Shown: positions 16,292-25,046, counted from the first letter of the stretch. The stretch: 64,000 bases of DNA from Luteolibacter flavescens (GCF_025950085.1 NZ_JAPDDS010000013.1:97806-161805), one strand, 5' to 3'. Numbers and translations: made by a program. Notes: generated by a model not told the origin, from the sequence alone.

Positions 16292-17986
16292 ATGAAACTC
16301 TACCTTTCCGCTGCCGCCCTCTTTCTCACTCCCCTGCTCGCCCAACAACCGCCGGAAGGCGGCCCGCCCGATGGAGGACCACCGGGCGGCTTCGCCGGTC
16401 GCGGCGGCCCCATGCAGCAGGAGAATCGCAAGATCCTCGCGCAATTCGACAAGGACTCGAACAAGCTCCTCGACAAGGAAGAGCGCGCCGCTGCCCGTGA
16501 ATTCCTCAAGGCAAATCCCGGCCAACAACGCGGCGGACCGGGAGGCCCCGGCGGCTCGCGTCGCGGTCCCGGTGGACCCGGGGGCTTTGGCCCGCGTGAA
16601 GAAGACAGCACTCCGGCCACGCCCGGTGCCCGCATTTCTCCCGCCGACGTGAAACCGGAGTCCGGCGATCTCTACGCCGCGAACACCCTGCGGACCTTCT
16701 TCCTCGATTTCGAGAATGCCGACTGGGAAGCCGAGCTCGAGGCATTTCACGGCACGGACGTGGACGTGCCCGCGACGATGACCGTGGACGGCAAGACCTA
16801 CCCCGGCGTCGGCATCCACTTCCGCGGCATGTCCAGCTACATGATGGTCCCCGCCGGAAAGAAGCGCTCTTTCAACGTCTCGATCGACCACACCGAATCG
16901 AAGCAGCGCCTCGCCGGCTACAAGACGCTGAACCTTCTCAACAGCAATGGCGACGGGAGCTTCCTCAGCGCCGTGCTATTCTCGCACATCGCCCGGCAAT
17001 ACATCGCCGCGCCGAAGGCGAATCTCGTCCGGGTGGTCATCAATGGCGAGAATTGGGGCGTCTATGTGAACCAGCAGCAGTTCAACAAGGACTTCGTCCA
17101 GGAGAACTACCGCACCTCGAAAGGCGCGCGCTGGAAGGTCCCCGGCTCCCCGAACGGCCAAGGCGGGCTCGATTACATCGGCGACAACATCGAGGACTAC
17201 AAGAAGCGCTACGAGATGAAGTCCGGAGACGACGAGGACTGGAAGGCGCTCATCAAGCTCTGCAAAACGCTGACCGAGACACCCGCCGATAAATTGGAGG
17301 CGGCCATTTCCCCTCTCCTCGATGTGGAGAGCGTGCTGTGGTTCCTCGCACTCGATTGCGGGCTGCTGAATAGCGACGGCTACTGGACACGCGCCAGCGA
17401 CTACAGCCTGTACCGGGACAAGGAAGGGAAGTTCCACGCCATCCCGGCCGACATGAACGAGGCCTTCCGTGCCGCGGGCGGCCCCGGCGGCCCGCGTGGA
17501 GGTGGCGGCGGTGGTGGCAGAGGCCCCGGACGCAATGGCGGAGGCCCGCCACAGGGCGGCCCGGATGCGGGCGGTCCCGAGGGCGCACCCGCTCCCTCTG
17601 CCTCACAAGGTGGCGGCCTCAAGCTCGATCCGCTCACCGGACTCGACGATGCGAAGAAGCCGCTGCGCTCGAAGCTCCTCGCCGTGCCCGCTTTCCGCGA
17701 ACGCTACTTGGCAAATATCCACACGCTCGCGGAGAAGGACCTCGACTGGAAGAACCTCGGAACCGTTGTCGCCCGCTATCGTGAACTCGCCGGCAAGGAA
17801 GTCGCCGCCGACACGCGGAAGACCTCCACTACCGAGGCCTTCGAGAATCTCACTTCGGATTCCCCCGGAGAGACGGAGGCACCCCGAGGCTTCGGCCACG
17901 GAGGCATGCCGCTGAAGAGCTTCGCGGACCAGCGTCGCGAGTATCTCCTTTCACTCCCGGCCACCGCGGCAGCCGGGAAAGACTGA
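16292..17986 (+). CDS. secreted CotH kinase family protein with EF-hand and Gly/Pro-rich linker
   Basis: This protein has 564 residues with a signal peptide of about 17 residues. A Gly/Pro-rich stretch is followed by one EF-hand-like loop, D53-KDSNKLLDKE-E64. A second Gly/Pro linker precedes the CotH domain (about 120-420), with TYPGVGIHFRGMSSYM, RSFNVSIDH, GYKTLNLLN and AIPADMNEAF. CotH proteins include the spore-coat protein kinase of Bacillus; in Verrucomicrobia they are usually exported and their target is unknown. A further Gly-rich insert (about 397-440) directly follows the DMNEAF catalytic-type motif. The ATG at 16292 gives the signal peptide. It is probably a single-gene transcript ending at the hairpin at 18009. 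Confidence 0.82.
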   Translation: MKLYLSAAALFLTPLLAQQPPEGGPPDGGPPGGFAGRGGPMQQENRKILAQFDKDSNKLLDKEERAAAREFLKANPGQQRGGPGGPGGSRRGPGGPGGFGPREEDSTPATPGARISPADVKPESGDLYAANTLRTFFLDFENADWEAELEAFHGTDVDVPATMTVDGKTYPGVGIHFRGMSSYMMVPAGKKRSFNVSIDHTESKQRLAGYKTLNLLNSNGDGSFLSAVLFSHIARQYIAAPKANLVRVVINGENWGVYVNQQQFNKDFVQENYRTSKGARWKVPGSPNGQGGLDYIGDNIEDYKKRYEMKSGDDEDWKALIKLCKTLTETPADKLEAAISPLLDVESVLWFLALDCGLLNSDGYWTRASDYSLYRDKEGKFHAIPADMNEAFRAAGGPGGPRGGGGGGGRGPGRNGGGPPQGGPDAGGPEGAPAPSASQGGGLKLDPLTGLDDAKKPLRSKLLAVPAFRERYLANIHTLAEKDLDWKNLGTVVARYRELAGKEVAADTRKTSTTEAFENLTSDSPGETEAPRGFGHGGMPLKSFADQRREYLLSLPATAAAGKD

Positions 17987-18008
17987 TCTCATTGGTATAA
18001 GTGCACAC

Positions 18009-18044
18009 CGCCCGCGGTGGGTCCGGAAGGGCTCGCCGCGGGCG
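18009..18044. terminator. GC-rich hairpin between convergent CotH and hom genes
   Basis: The arms CGCCCGCGG and CCGCGGGCG (9 bp, perfect) have an 18-base loop and are followed on the plus strand by ACTTTCTTT. It lies between the CotH stop and the stop of the convergent homoserine dehydrogenase gene. It could terminate the plus-strand transcript; the T-run is imperfect. Confidence 0.55.
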
Positions 18045-18051
18045 ACTTTCT

Positions 18052-19377
18052 TTACAGCTTCTCGATCCGGAAGACGACCGGGGTGCTATTGATGCAATCG
18101 AGCGCAGCGATCTTCTCGAGGGTCTCCTGCAACTGGCCGAAGCGGCAGGTGTGAAGGAGGAAGACCATGTCGAGGAAATCCGCATCCGGTTGGTCGGGCT
18201 TCACCGGCGAGTGGGTACCGGAGATGCCGATGCCGGCATCCGCCAACACGCGGGCCACCTCGGCGATGACGCCGGGGCGATCCGTCACGTCAAAGCGCAC
18301 GTAATAGGCGGTCTCCGTGTCCTCCACCGGCAGCAGCGTGCCATTCTCGCGGTAGGGCAGGAAGCCGCGGTGACCGGTCGCCTGGCGCAGCGAGCGCCCG
18401 GCTTCCACTAGGTCGGCGACTACCGACGAAGCGGTCGGGTCCTGACCCGCGCCGCGACCGTAGAAAAGCGATTCGCCCGCGGCATCGCCATGGACGGCCA
18501 CGGCATTGAAGACACCATTCACGCTCGCGAGGATGTGGCTCTTCGCGATGAAGGACGGCTGGACCCGCAACTCGACCTCGCCACCCGGATGCTCGCGCAC
18601 CACGGCCAGCAGCTTCACGACATAGCCTAGGCGGGTCGCAAACTCGATGTCGATCGGGCGGACCTGCTCGATGCCCGCGACGTGAACCTTCGCGGGGTCG
18701 ATGGGAAATCCATAGGCCAGCGTGGCAAGCAGGATGGCCTTGTGAGCGGCATCCCAGCCATTCACGTCGAGCGCCGGATCCGCCTCGGCGTAGCCCAGCG
18801 CCTGCGCTTCGGAGAGTGCGGCGGAGAATTCCAAGCCGCCGGTCGTCATCCGCTCCAGGATGTAATTCGAAGTGCCGTTGATGATGCCGGTGATGGAGTG
18901 AATGCGGTTCCCAATGAAGCTCTCCTGCACCGTCTTGATGATCGGGATGCCCCCGGCCACCGCGGCTTCGAAATGGATCGGCACGTCGAACTCCCTCGAA
19001 AGCGCGAACAACTCCACGCCGCGCTCGGCGAGAAGGGCCTTGTTCCCCGTGACCACCGGCTTGCCGGACTTCAGGGCGGCGGCGACGATCTCAAAGGCAT
19101 CCGTAGTGCCGCCGATCAGCTCGACGACGATGTCCACGGCGGGATCCTCGACCAGCTCGCGCCACGAGGTGGTAATGGTCTCTGCGGGCAGGGTGACGGG
19201 GCGGACCTTCGCGGGATCGCGCACGAGCACCTTGGCCACCTCCAGCTTCACCCGGCCGCCGGTCCGGCCGCCGGTGCGGTCGCAGATGAGGCCGGCATTC
19301 CGCTCCAAGGCGAGCACGACACCCGAACCGACGGTGCCGAGCCCCGCCAAACCAATACCCAGAGACGAACAGCTCAC
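18052..19377 (-). CDS. hom: homoserine dehydrogenase with ACT domain
   Basis: This enzyme reduces aspartate semialdehyde to homoserine in the threonine/methionine pathway, 441 residues from GTG at 19377. The NAD(P) motif GIGLAGLGTVGSGVV opens the protein. The signature block EAAVAGGIPIIK with GIINGTSNYILERM and ALGYAEADPALDVNGWDAAHK is complete. The C-terminal ACT domain (YYVRFDVTDRPGVIAEVARVL) points to threonine feedback control, as known for the family. A TTG 14 codons upstream is possible, but GTG begins right at the family start. The Lys/Ala-rich gene lies 48 bases upstream on the same strand. Confidence 0.93.
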   Translation of the reverse strand: MSCSSLGIGLAGLGTVGSGVVLALERNAGLICDRTGGRTGGRVKLEVAKVLVRDPAKVRPVTLPAETITTSWRELVEDPAVDIVVELIGGTTDAFEIVAAALKSGKPVVTGNKALLAERGVELFALSREFDVPIHFEAAVAGGIPIIKTVQESFIGNRIHSITGIINGTSNYILERMTTGGLEFSAALSEAQALGYAEADPALDVNGWDAAHKAILLATLAYGFPIDPAKVHVAGIEQVRPIDIEFATRLGYVVKLLAVVREHPGGEVELRVQPSFIAKSHILASVNGVFNAVAVHGDAAGESLFYGRGAGQDPTASSVVADLVEAGRSLRQATGHRGFLPYRENGTLLPVEDTETAYYVRFDVTDRPGVIAEVARVLADAGIGISGTHSPVKPDQPDADFLDMVFLLHTCRFGQLQETLEKIAALDCINSTPVVFRIEKL

Positions 19378-19425
19378 GGGCCGGACTGTCGGTCCGCACC
19401 CGTGCCGGGAAAAGCCCAAAGCGGG

Positions 19426-19740
19426 TCAAGATCCCTCGGAATTCACCGCAGCATGCCAGTCGCCGTCCTGATCGCCCGGCAGGCCTTTCGAAACGCGATC
19501 CATGTAGTTGAGATATGCCGCCTTGGCGACGTCCACGGGCGGCTTGGGAGCAGCCTTCACGGCCTTTGGCGCGGCTGCCTTCTTGGCGGCCTTGGCAGCT
19601 TTCTTCGCTGCCTTCTTGGCGGGCACTTCCTTGACTACAGGCACTTGTGGCTCTGCGACTGGCGTTTCCTGGACCGGGATCTCCTGGGCGGACACATCCT
19701 TCTTCGCGGCGGCTTTTTTGGCAGCTTTCTTGGCAGGCAT
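19426..19740 (-). CDS. Lys/Ala-rich histone H1-like protein with DUF2934-like tail
   Basis: This protein has 104 residues. Residues 1-75 are low-complexity Ala/Lys/Pro repeats (MPAKKAAKKAAAKK and AKKAAKAAKKAA), as in bacterial histone H1-like nucleoid proteins. The last 28 residues (AAYLNYMDRVSKGLPGDQDGDW) resemble the small DUF2934 motif. A role in DNA binding is likely from composition but not proven. The ATG at 19740 is chosen because the basic repeat starts there; an alternative start ten codons upstream adds a hydrophobic stretch. It is upstream of hom on the same strand. Confidence 0.72.
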   Translation of the reverse strand: MPAKKAAKKAAAKKDVSAQEIPVQETPVAEPQVPVVKEVPAKKAAKKAAKAAKKAAAPKAVKAAPKPPVDVAKAAYLNYMDRVSKGLPGDQDGDWHAAVNSEGS

Positions 19741-19831
19741 GGCGGCGTAAATCAGCACAGGTGGTGCCAAGCCGCAAGTTGCTTCGCAAGCAGGTGATTG
19801 TCACGGTGCCGTCGCGGCGTATAGTTGCGCC

Positions 19832-21196
19832 GTGGACGACGGCTATAGCTGGCGCGAATCGCGCGAATCGATGCCGCTGCGCCTGCCAGGTGCGACCGAC
19901 AAGCTCGGCTGGTGGGCCGGCGTGGCGTTCTTCATTGCCATCATCCTCCACGTCGCGGCCTTCTTCGCCCTCGGCCACATCAAGATCGGCATGGGATTCG
20001 TCCCCAGCGCCGAGATCGAGACCGGCCCGGTGCAGATCGAGCAGGTGGAAATCCTGCCACCCGACCGTGATCTCACCCCGCCGGTCGAGGACAATACCCC
20101 GCCGCCGGACACAATGGCGCTGATGGAGGAAATCGACATCCTCGCGAAGCTGCCCGAGGACACCGAGATCGACCTGAAGCCGGACCTCAGCGATCCGGAA
20201 TTCGCCATCCGCCTCTCGAACCCCGCGCTGGAGGGCGAGTCCTCCGGCGTGATCGTCGATCCCTCGGCGGGCTTTGACATCGATACCGCCCTGCCGGAGC
20301 TGGGACGCACCGCCGAGCCCATGCCGCTGGCCGCGGATGCCCAGATCATCGTGGACCCGGGCGCGGCCGTCGTCTCGGACAATGCGATCGACCGCTTCGC
20401 CGAAGACCTGATGAAAAAGGGTGTCGGCGGCACCGCAGCGGCAGGCACGCTGGATGGTGTCGTTTCCCTCGATGACATGGCAGGCCTGCCCGCCGACGTG
20501 CTGGTGGGCAAGATGACGATGCTACCGAGCGATCTCCTCTTCGAATACAACAGCGCCGAACTCCGCGAAAGCGCCCGCGTCGGCATGATGAAGCTGGCGA
20601 TGATCTTGGAAAAGAATCCGCAGCTCTATTGCTGGATCGAGGGCCACTCGGATCTTTTCGGCACGGATCACTACAATCTGGAGCTATCCAAGCGGCGCGC
20701 CGCCGCGGTGGAGAACTACCTGACCCGCACCTTTTTCCTGCCCAGCGACAAGATAGAGACGCGTGGCTTTGGCAAAACCAAGCCCCTTCTCAAGCAGGGC
20801 AGCGTAGACGAGCAGGCGCCGAACCGTCGTGTGGAAATCCGCATGCGCCGGAAGCCCGCGCCACCGCAGATCGTGATCGCGGCGAAGGAGCCCGCCCCCA
20901 CCCCGGCTCCACCAGTGGCCGAGCCCGCTCCGCAGCCGCCGAAGCAGACTATGCCGCCGCCCGTGCTGGTGAAGCCGCAGCGCGCCCTGCCCGTGGAGGA
21001 GGATGATATCGCACCGCCTTCCTCCCCGCGCGCGAAGCCGGTGGAAGAAACGGCACCCCGCATGAAGCCCCTGCCCGAGCCTCCCAAGGCGCGTCCTGTG
21101 GAGGAGCCTGCCGAGGAAGAGCCGCCGCGCGCCGCCGAGGTGATCGAGGAGCCCGAGCCGGAACCTGAGCCCCAGCGGGCCATCCCGGTGGAGTGA
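19832..21196 (+). CDS. OmpA-family peptidoglycan-binding protein with proline-rich C-terminal tail
   Basis: This protein has 454 residues from a GTG. One membrane helix at about residues 28-50 (GVAFFIAIILHVAAFFALG) anchors it in the inner membrane; no lipobox is seen. The OmpA C-terminal-like domain lies at about 230-345: LLFEYNSAELRE, WIEGHSDLFGTDHYNLELSKRRAAAVENYL, IETRGFGKTKPL and NRRVEIRM, including the peptidoglycan-contact Asp and Arg. Unusually, about 105 residues of Pro/Glu-rich sequence with repeated PVEE units follow the OmpA domain. The protein probably ties the inner membrane to the cell wall. The next gene begins 38 bases later. Confidence 0.82.
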   Translation: MDDGYSWRESRESMPLRLPGATDKLGWWAGVAFFIAIILHVAAFFALGHIKIGMGFVPSAEIETGPVQIEQVEILPPDRDLTPPVEDNTPPPDTMALMEEIDILAKLPEDTEIDLKPDLSDPEFAIRLSNPALEGESSGVIVDPSAGFDIDTALPELGRTAEPMPLAADAQIIVDPGAAVVSDNAIDRFAEDLMKKGVGGTAAAGTLDGVVSLDDMAGLPADVLVGKMTMLPSDLLFEYNSAELRESARVGMMKLAMILEKNPQLYCWIEGHSDLFGTDHYNLELSKRRAAAVENYLTRTFFLPSDKIETRGFGKTKPLLKQGSVDEQAPNRRVEIRMRRKPAPPQIVIAAKEPAPTPAPPVAEPAPQPPKQTMPPPVLVKPQRALPVEEDDIAPPSSPRAKPVEETAPRMKPLPEPPKARPVEEPAEEEPPRAAEVIEEPEPEPEPQRAIPVE

Positions 21197-21234
21197 CCGC
21201 TTGACCCCCGCTCCCGGGCCGCTATCCCGGGGCC

Positions 21235-22038
21235 ATGAAGCCGCTCGAAACGCCTGCCCAAGCCGGAGCCATCCTGTCCTTCGACTTCGACGGCACCCTC
21301 CACGACCCCGCGGGCAAGCCGCCGGTCAGCCAGCGGTTCTTCGACACCATCCAGCGCCTGCGCCGGGAGAAAGGTGCGATCTGGGGCATCAATACCGGGC
21401 GCTCCATCGGACACGTCGCCGAGGGACTCGCGGATTGTCGCTTCCCCTTCGTCCCGGACTGGGTGGTCGCCCGCGAGCGGGAGATCTGGCTGCCCACCGC
21501 CTCCGGCCGCTGGACGCCGCTGGCCTCGTGGAACAACCAGTGCGAGCAGGAGCAGCACGCCTTCTTCAACGAGATCCAGCACATCCTCGACGCAATCCGG
21601 AAGGAAGTGGAGGAGCACACCGGTGCGACCTGGATCGAGCAACCGGGCGACCCCGCCGGACTCGTGGCCCGCACGGTGGAGGAGATGGCGTGGATCATCG
21701 GCCGGGTGGAATCGCTGGCGGCAAACGAGCCCTATCTCGGCTGGCAGCGGAACTCGATCTGGCTGCGCTTCGGCCACAAGAAGTATCAAAAGGGCAGCAG
21801 TCTGGCCGAGGTCGCGCGGCACTTCGGCCTGACCCGCGAGCAGACCTTCGCCATCGGGGACAGCCACAATGATTTTGAAATGCTCAGCCCCGAGGCTGCC
21901 GCGATGTTCGCCTGCCCGTCGAATGCCGTGCCGGAGATCCGCCAGCACGTGACATCCCAAGGCGGCCACGCCTGCCTGCTCGACCACAGCTACGGCTGCG
22001 TCGAGGCGCTGGAGCATTTCTTCGGAACGGGGGAGTAG
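21235..22038 (+). CDS. HAD superfamily hydrolase (Cof/sucrose-phosphatase-like)
   Basis: This cytoplasmic phosphatase of 267 residues has HAD motif I DFDGTLHD (about 16-23), motif II as GINTGRS and motif IV GDSHNDFEML (about 210-219), with a cap domain between. It is closest to the Cof/SPP-type class IIB subfamily. The substrate is probably a phosphorylated small molecule and cannot be told from sequence. It sits 38 bases downstream of the OmpA gene and may share its transcript. A palindromic element follows. Confidence 0.85.
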   Translation: MKPLETPAQAGAILSFDFDGTLHDPAGKPPVSQRFFDTIQRLRREKGAIWGINTGRSIGHVAEGLADCRFPFVPDWVVAREREIWLPTASGRWTPLASWNNQCEQEQHAFFNEIQHILDAIRKEVEEHTGATWIEQPGDPAGLVARTVEEMAWIIGRVESLAANEPYLGWQRNSIWLRFGHKKYQKGSSLAEVARHFGLTREQTFAIGDSHNDFEMLSPEAAAMFACPSNAVPEIRQHVTSQGGHACLLDHSYGCVEALEHFFGTGE

Positions 22039-22080
22039 CGGTCTTCGGGAGGAGCCGTCTTTCTCAATGTGGCATTCTCA

Positions 22081-22229
22081 ACGTAGCTGGGCGACTGCGT
22101 CGCTCAGGCTGGGTGCGGCTTGAAGATTGATTCCCGGGCGCGATCCATTGTCGGGCTTGAAGATGACTCGTAAGCGGCGATCTCCAGCGACGCGCGAGAC
22201 GCCGGAGCGACGCAGTCGCTCCGCTACGT
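22081..22229. repeat. 149-bp intergenic palindromic element with 29-bp imperfect arms
   Basis: The arm at 22081-22109 pairs with 22201-22229, with 26 of 29 bases matching. The shared core is GCGACTGCGTCGCTC. Size and layout match the element at 16076-16222. Between the arms two copies of GGCTTGAAGAT occur. It lies between the HAD gene and the terminator of yidC. A MITE- or REP-type unit is the likeliest explanation. Confidence 0.78.
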
Positions 22230-22233
22230 GGCA

Positions 22234-22267
22234 GAAAAAAAGGCCGGCCCGTGATGGGCCGGCCTTT
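22234..22267 (-). terminator. rho-independent terminator of the rpmH-rnpA-yidD-yidC operon
   Basis: The perfect stem AAAGGCCGGCCC/GGGCCGGCCTTT has a 5-base loop. Read on the minus strand it ends in an extended T-run. It lies 32 bases after the yidC stop. Confidence 0.9.
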
Positions 22268-22299
22268 GGATAAAGAGAACGTGCAAGCGCACCGGGCAA

Positions 22300-24198
22300 T
22301 CAACCACCCGTGCGCGGCGGGCGCTTCTTGCTGGAGTTCGGATCGTCCGTGCCGGGCTCGACGACGCGGCCGCGGGCCTGGCGCATGCGCTCCATTTCGG
22401 CCTGCTTCTCGGCCATGCGCTCCACCCAGCTCTTGCCGGTGCCACCACCGGCCTTCGCCTTCAGCTCGGGCTCTGGCATGCGGTTCGAGATCCAGGTCTG
22501 CGCGATGGAGAAGACGTTCGAGACCGTCCAGTAAAGCGCGAGGGCGGATGCGAAGTTGTAGCAGATGATGAGGAAGAAGAAGGGCATCATCTTCATGATC
22601 CGCATCTGCGTCTTGTCCCCGCCGGTATTCGGCATCATGGCCATCTGCAGGAAGCTCGTGATCGCCATCACGATGGGCAGCGGGTTGATCGCGAGACCCA
22701 TGAGGTGCGTGACGGTATCCGGCTGGGAAAGATCCTTCACCCAGAGGAATTCCTGGCCGCGCATTTCGACGGCGTGCAGCAGCATTGAGTAGAAGCCGAA
22801 GAAGATCGGGAGCTGGGCGAGCATCGGGAGGCAGCCGCCGAGGGGATTAATGCCGTACTTGCGGTACATCCCCATCATCTCGGTGTTCATCTTCTGAGGA
22901 TCGTCCGGATACTTCTCCTTCAGCTTGTCCATCTCCGGCTTCAGCTTCGCCATCCGCTTCATGGTGCGGTTCGAGCGATTGTAGAGCGGCCAGATGGCGA
23001 GACGGAGAAGGATGGTCAGGGCGACCACGGCGAGACCCCAGGACCACTTGCTGGAGATCTTTTCCATGCCGGAGTGGACCCAGAAGATGGACCAGCTCAT
23101 GAAGCGGCTGAAGGGGCTGAAGAAACCGTAGTTCATCAGCTTGCCCCAATCCTCGCCCATCTTGCGGAGCACACGGTTCTGCTTCGGCCCGGCGAAGACG
23201 TGGTAGCTCATGGTCCGCGAGTCCTTCGGAGCGAGGGTCACGGTAGGGAGCTGGAGACCGGCGCGGACCGCCTTCAGCGGCTTCGCTCCGGGCTTGAGAT
23301 TCACGTTCGACACCTTCGCCCAGATCATCGCAGGACCGGGCTCGGCGGGCTTCATGGCGGTGGCGAAGAACTGGTTCGCCACGCCGGCGATGTCCCCGCG
23401 TTCCATGGTCTCGGTAATCAGCTCGCGCTCGTCCTTGAACCACCCGCCCGCGAATTCCGTGGCGGCGGTAAAGGAGAAGCTGCGGTCATCCACGCGGACG
23501 AAGCCGGTCTGGGCGGCGGTCTCCACGGTATCCAGCGGCGAGGCGACGCCGAGGAAGAGACTGTAGTTCTCGAGGTTGATGTTATTCTGCGCGCCGTTCT
23601 CGAGTTGGAGTTTAAAGTCGAGCGAGAAGGGATCGCCCTCGTTGCCGGTCTCGCGGAGGGACCAGGTCTTCTTCGCCCAGAGGCCGGAGGACAGCTTGCC
23701 GCGGAAGACGATGGACTTGTAGTGCTCGGAATTCGGGAACTTCATCGAGTCCGCTTCCACGAACTCATAGGCGGTGGTCTCCATGCGGTCCGGACCGTCG
23801 GCGAGCGCGCCGACCGGGCTGCTGCCGTGGCGATTCAGCAGCACGGGGCCTTCCAAGCCGGGAGTCTGGTTCTTGAATTCAGCCGTCTTCAGGCCACCGC
23901 CGATGGAGGTGAAGGTGTAGATCGCCTCGGGCGTCTCCATCTTCACGAGCTGCTCGACCACCGAGGGTGCGGGCGGCTCGGCCTCGACGAGCGAGTTCGG
24001 CTTGTCACCGGTGGCGGCAGGAGCGCTGCCATCGGCCGGGGTGGCAGGAGCGTCCGCGGGCTTCGCGGCGGCTTCCCGGGCGGCTTGCTCGCGCTTCTGC
24101 TCGGCGAGCATCTGGCCGTTCTTCTGTTGGTAGAAGATGTTTACCGCCAGCAGCAAGCTGCAGACGATGACGACGATCCAAGTCTTGCGGTCGTACAT
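22300..24198 (-). CDS. yidC: membrane protein insertase YidC
   Basis: This inner-membrane insertase of 632 residues assists Sec-dependent and Sec-independent insertion of membrane proteins. The N-terminal helix (WIVVIVCSLLLAVNIFY) is followed by a periplasmic domain at about 25-370. The conserved 60KD_IMP core follows with WGLAVVALTILLRLAIWPLYN (the membrane Arg), KMNTEMMGMYRKYGINPLGGC, LPMLAQLPIFFGFYSML and two more helices. The cytoplasmic C-tail is basic. It is the last gene of the rpmH-rnpA-yidD-yidC block, 53 bases after yidD, and ends at a strong terminator. Length is normal for Gram-negative YidC. Confidence 0.96.
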   Translation of the reverse strand: MYDRKTWIVVIVCSLLLAVNIFYQQKNGQMLAEQKREQAAREAAAKPADAPATPADGSAPAATGDKPNSLVEAEPPAPSVVEQLVKMETPEAIYTFTSIGGGLKTAEFKNQTPGLEGPVLLNRHGSSPVGALADGPDRMETTAYEFVEADSMKFPNSEHYKSIVFRGKLSSGLWAKKTWSLRETGNEGDPFSLDFKLQLENGAQNNINLENYSLFLGVASPLDTVETAAQTGFVRVDDRSFSFTAATEFAGGWFKDERELITETMERGDIAGVANQFFATAMKPAEPGPAMIWAKVSNVNLKPGAKPLKAVRAGLQLPTVTLAPKDSRTMSYHVFAGPKQNRVLRKMGEDWGKLMNYGFFSPFSRFMSWSIFWVHSGMEKISSKWSWGLAVVALTILLRLAIWPLYNRSNRTMKRMAKLKPEMDKLKEKYPDDPQKMNTEMMGMYRKYGINPLGGCLPMLAQLPIFFGFYSMLLHAVEMRGQEFLWVKDLSQPDTVTHLMGLAINPLPIVMAITSFLQMAMMPNTGGDKTQMRIMKMMPFFFLIICYNFASALALYWTVSNVFSIAQTWISNRMPEPELKAKAGGGTGKSWVERMAEKQAEMERMRQARGRVVEPGTDDPNSSKKRPPRTGG

Positions 24199-24251
24199 GG
24201 GAAATGAGGAAAAAGGAGAGGTCCCGCGGTCAGGTCAAAGTCGGGTCGGTA

Positions 24252-24536
24252 TCAGGCGTCGGGCCCGGCGGGACGGTGGGTGTCGTGGTTTTCTGCGGCA
24301 CCCCGTTTCGGCGGGACGGGGTCATAACCATAGCCCCCCCACGGATGACAGCGGAAAATCCGGCAGACCCCGAGCCAGGACCCTTTCAGCGATCCATGGG
24401 CCTCGACTGCCTGCAAAAAGTAATTCGAACACGTCGGCGTGAAACGACACCCGCTGCCCGGACCGCACAATGCCTTCAGCACCGGATTCAGGAAAATCTG
24501 GTAGCCGCGGATGGCGATGCGGATGAGGCGCTTCAA
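24252..24536 (-). CDS. yidD: membrane protein insertion efficiency factor YidD
   Basis: This small membrane-associated protein of 94 residues helps YidC. The family core is clear: [38 protein letters not shown] and [18 protein letters not shown]. The start is the difficult point: the only codon at the family position is TTG at 24536. An ATG-type start up to 20 codons upstream would translate repeat DNA. The C-terminal tail after PVPPK is short and poorly conserved. It lies between rnpA and yidC in the usual order. Confidence 0.88.
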   Translation of the reverse strand: MKRLIRIAIRGYQIFLNPVLKALCGPGSGCRFTPTCSNYFLQAVEAHGSLKGSWLGVCRIFRCHPWGGYGYDPVPPKRGAAENHDTHRPAGPDA

Positions 24537-24666
24537 GGAAGTTCCAAGTGAGAAGTTCGAAGTTCCAAAAACCGACTGTCTGACGAGCGATTCCAAGGGG
24601 TCATACTTATCCTTGGCACTTGAGACTTATTACTTGGCACTTCCCTCCACCTGCACTTGGAACTTT
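24537..24666. repeat. palindromic/degenerate AAGTNCCAAG repeat filling the rnpA-yidD gap
   Basis: AAGTTCCAAGTG at 24539-24550 is the exact reverse complement of CACTTGGAACTT at 24654-24665. Between them several more degenerate AAGTGCCAAG-like units occur on the minus strand. The element is AT-richer than its surroundings and occupies nearly the whole 130-base gap between two normally close operon genes. It has no coding potential of its own. Confidence 0.7.
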
Positions 24667-25017
24667 TCACGCGGAAAGTAGCCCGAGGCGCTTCGCTTGC
24701 TTCAGCCAGTCGCTCTCCAGCTCGGCATAGCTCGCGGTGGCGGAGCCGGGGCGCGGGATGGTGACGAGCAGGCGCCTCGGATCGGCGAGGCGCGCTCCGT
24801 GGAGCTGCAGGATGGCGCGGATGCGGCGGCGCAGGAGATTGCGGTCGTGCGCCTTGCCGACTTTCCGCGTGGTGATCACCGCGTGCTTCAGGTGAGGCAG
24901 CGCGGGATCGGCGAGCGTGCTGAGCACGACAAAACGGCCGGCTTTCGCCTGGCCGTCTTTCCGCGCACGGAGGAAATCCGCGCGCTTCGTCATACTGTGC
25001 GACCGCGGGAGGCGCAT
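24667..25017 (-). CDS. rnpA: ribonuclease P protein component
   Basis: This is the protein subunit of RNase P, which removes 5' leaders from pre-tRNA, 116 residues. The family motif RNLLRRRIRAIL (the RNR region) is at about residues 59-70, preceded by AVITTRKVGKAHD. The N-terminus MRLPRSHSMTKRADFLRA fits the family. It follows rpmH by 29 bases on the same strand, the near-universal order. The internal ATG (MTKRADF) is less likely because it would remove the conserved Leu-Pro stretch. Confidence 0.94.
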   Translation of the reverse strand: MRLPRSHSMTKRADFLRARKDGQAKAGRFVVLSTLADPALPHLKHAVITTRKVGKAHDRNLLRRRIRAILQLHGARLADPRRLLVTIPRPGSATASYAELESDWLKQAKRLGLLSA

Positions 25018-25046
25018 GGGCCGTGCGCGGCGCGCAGTGAGAGCTA

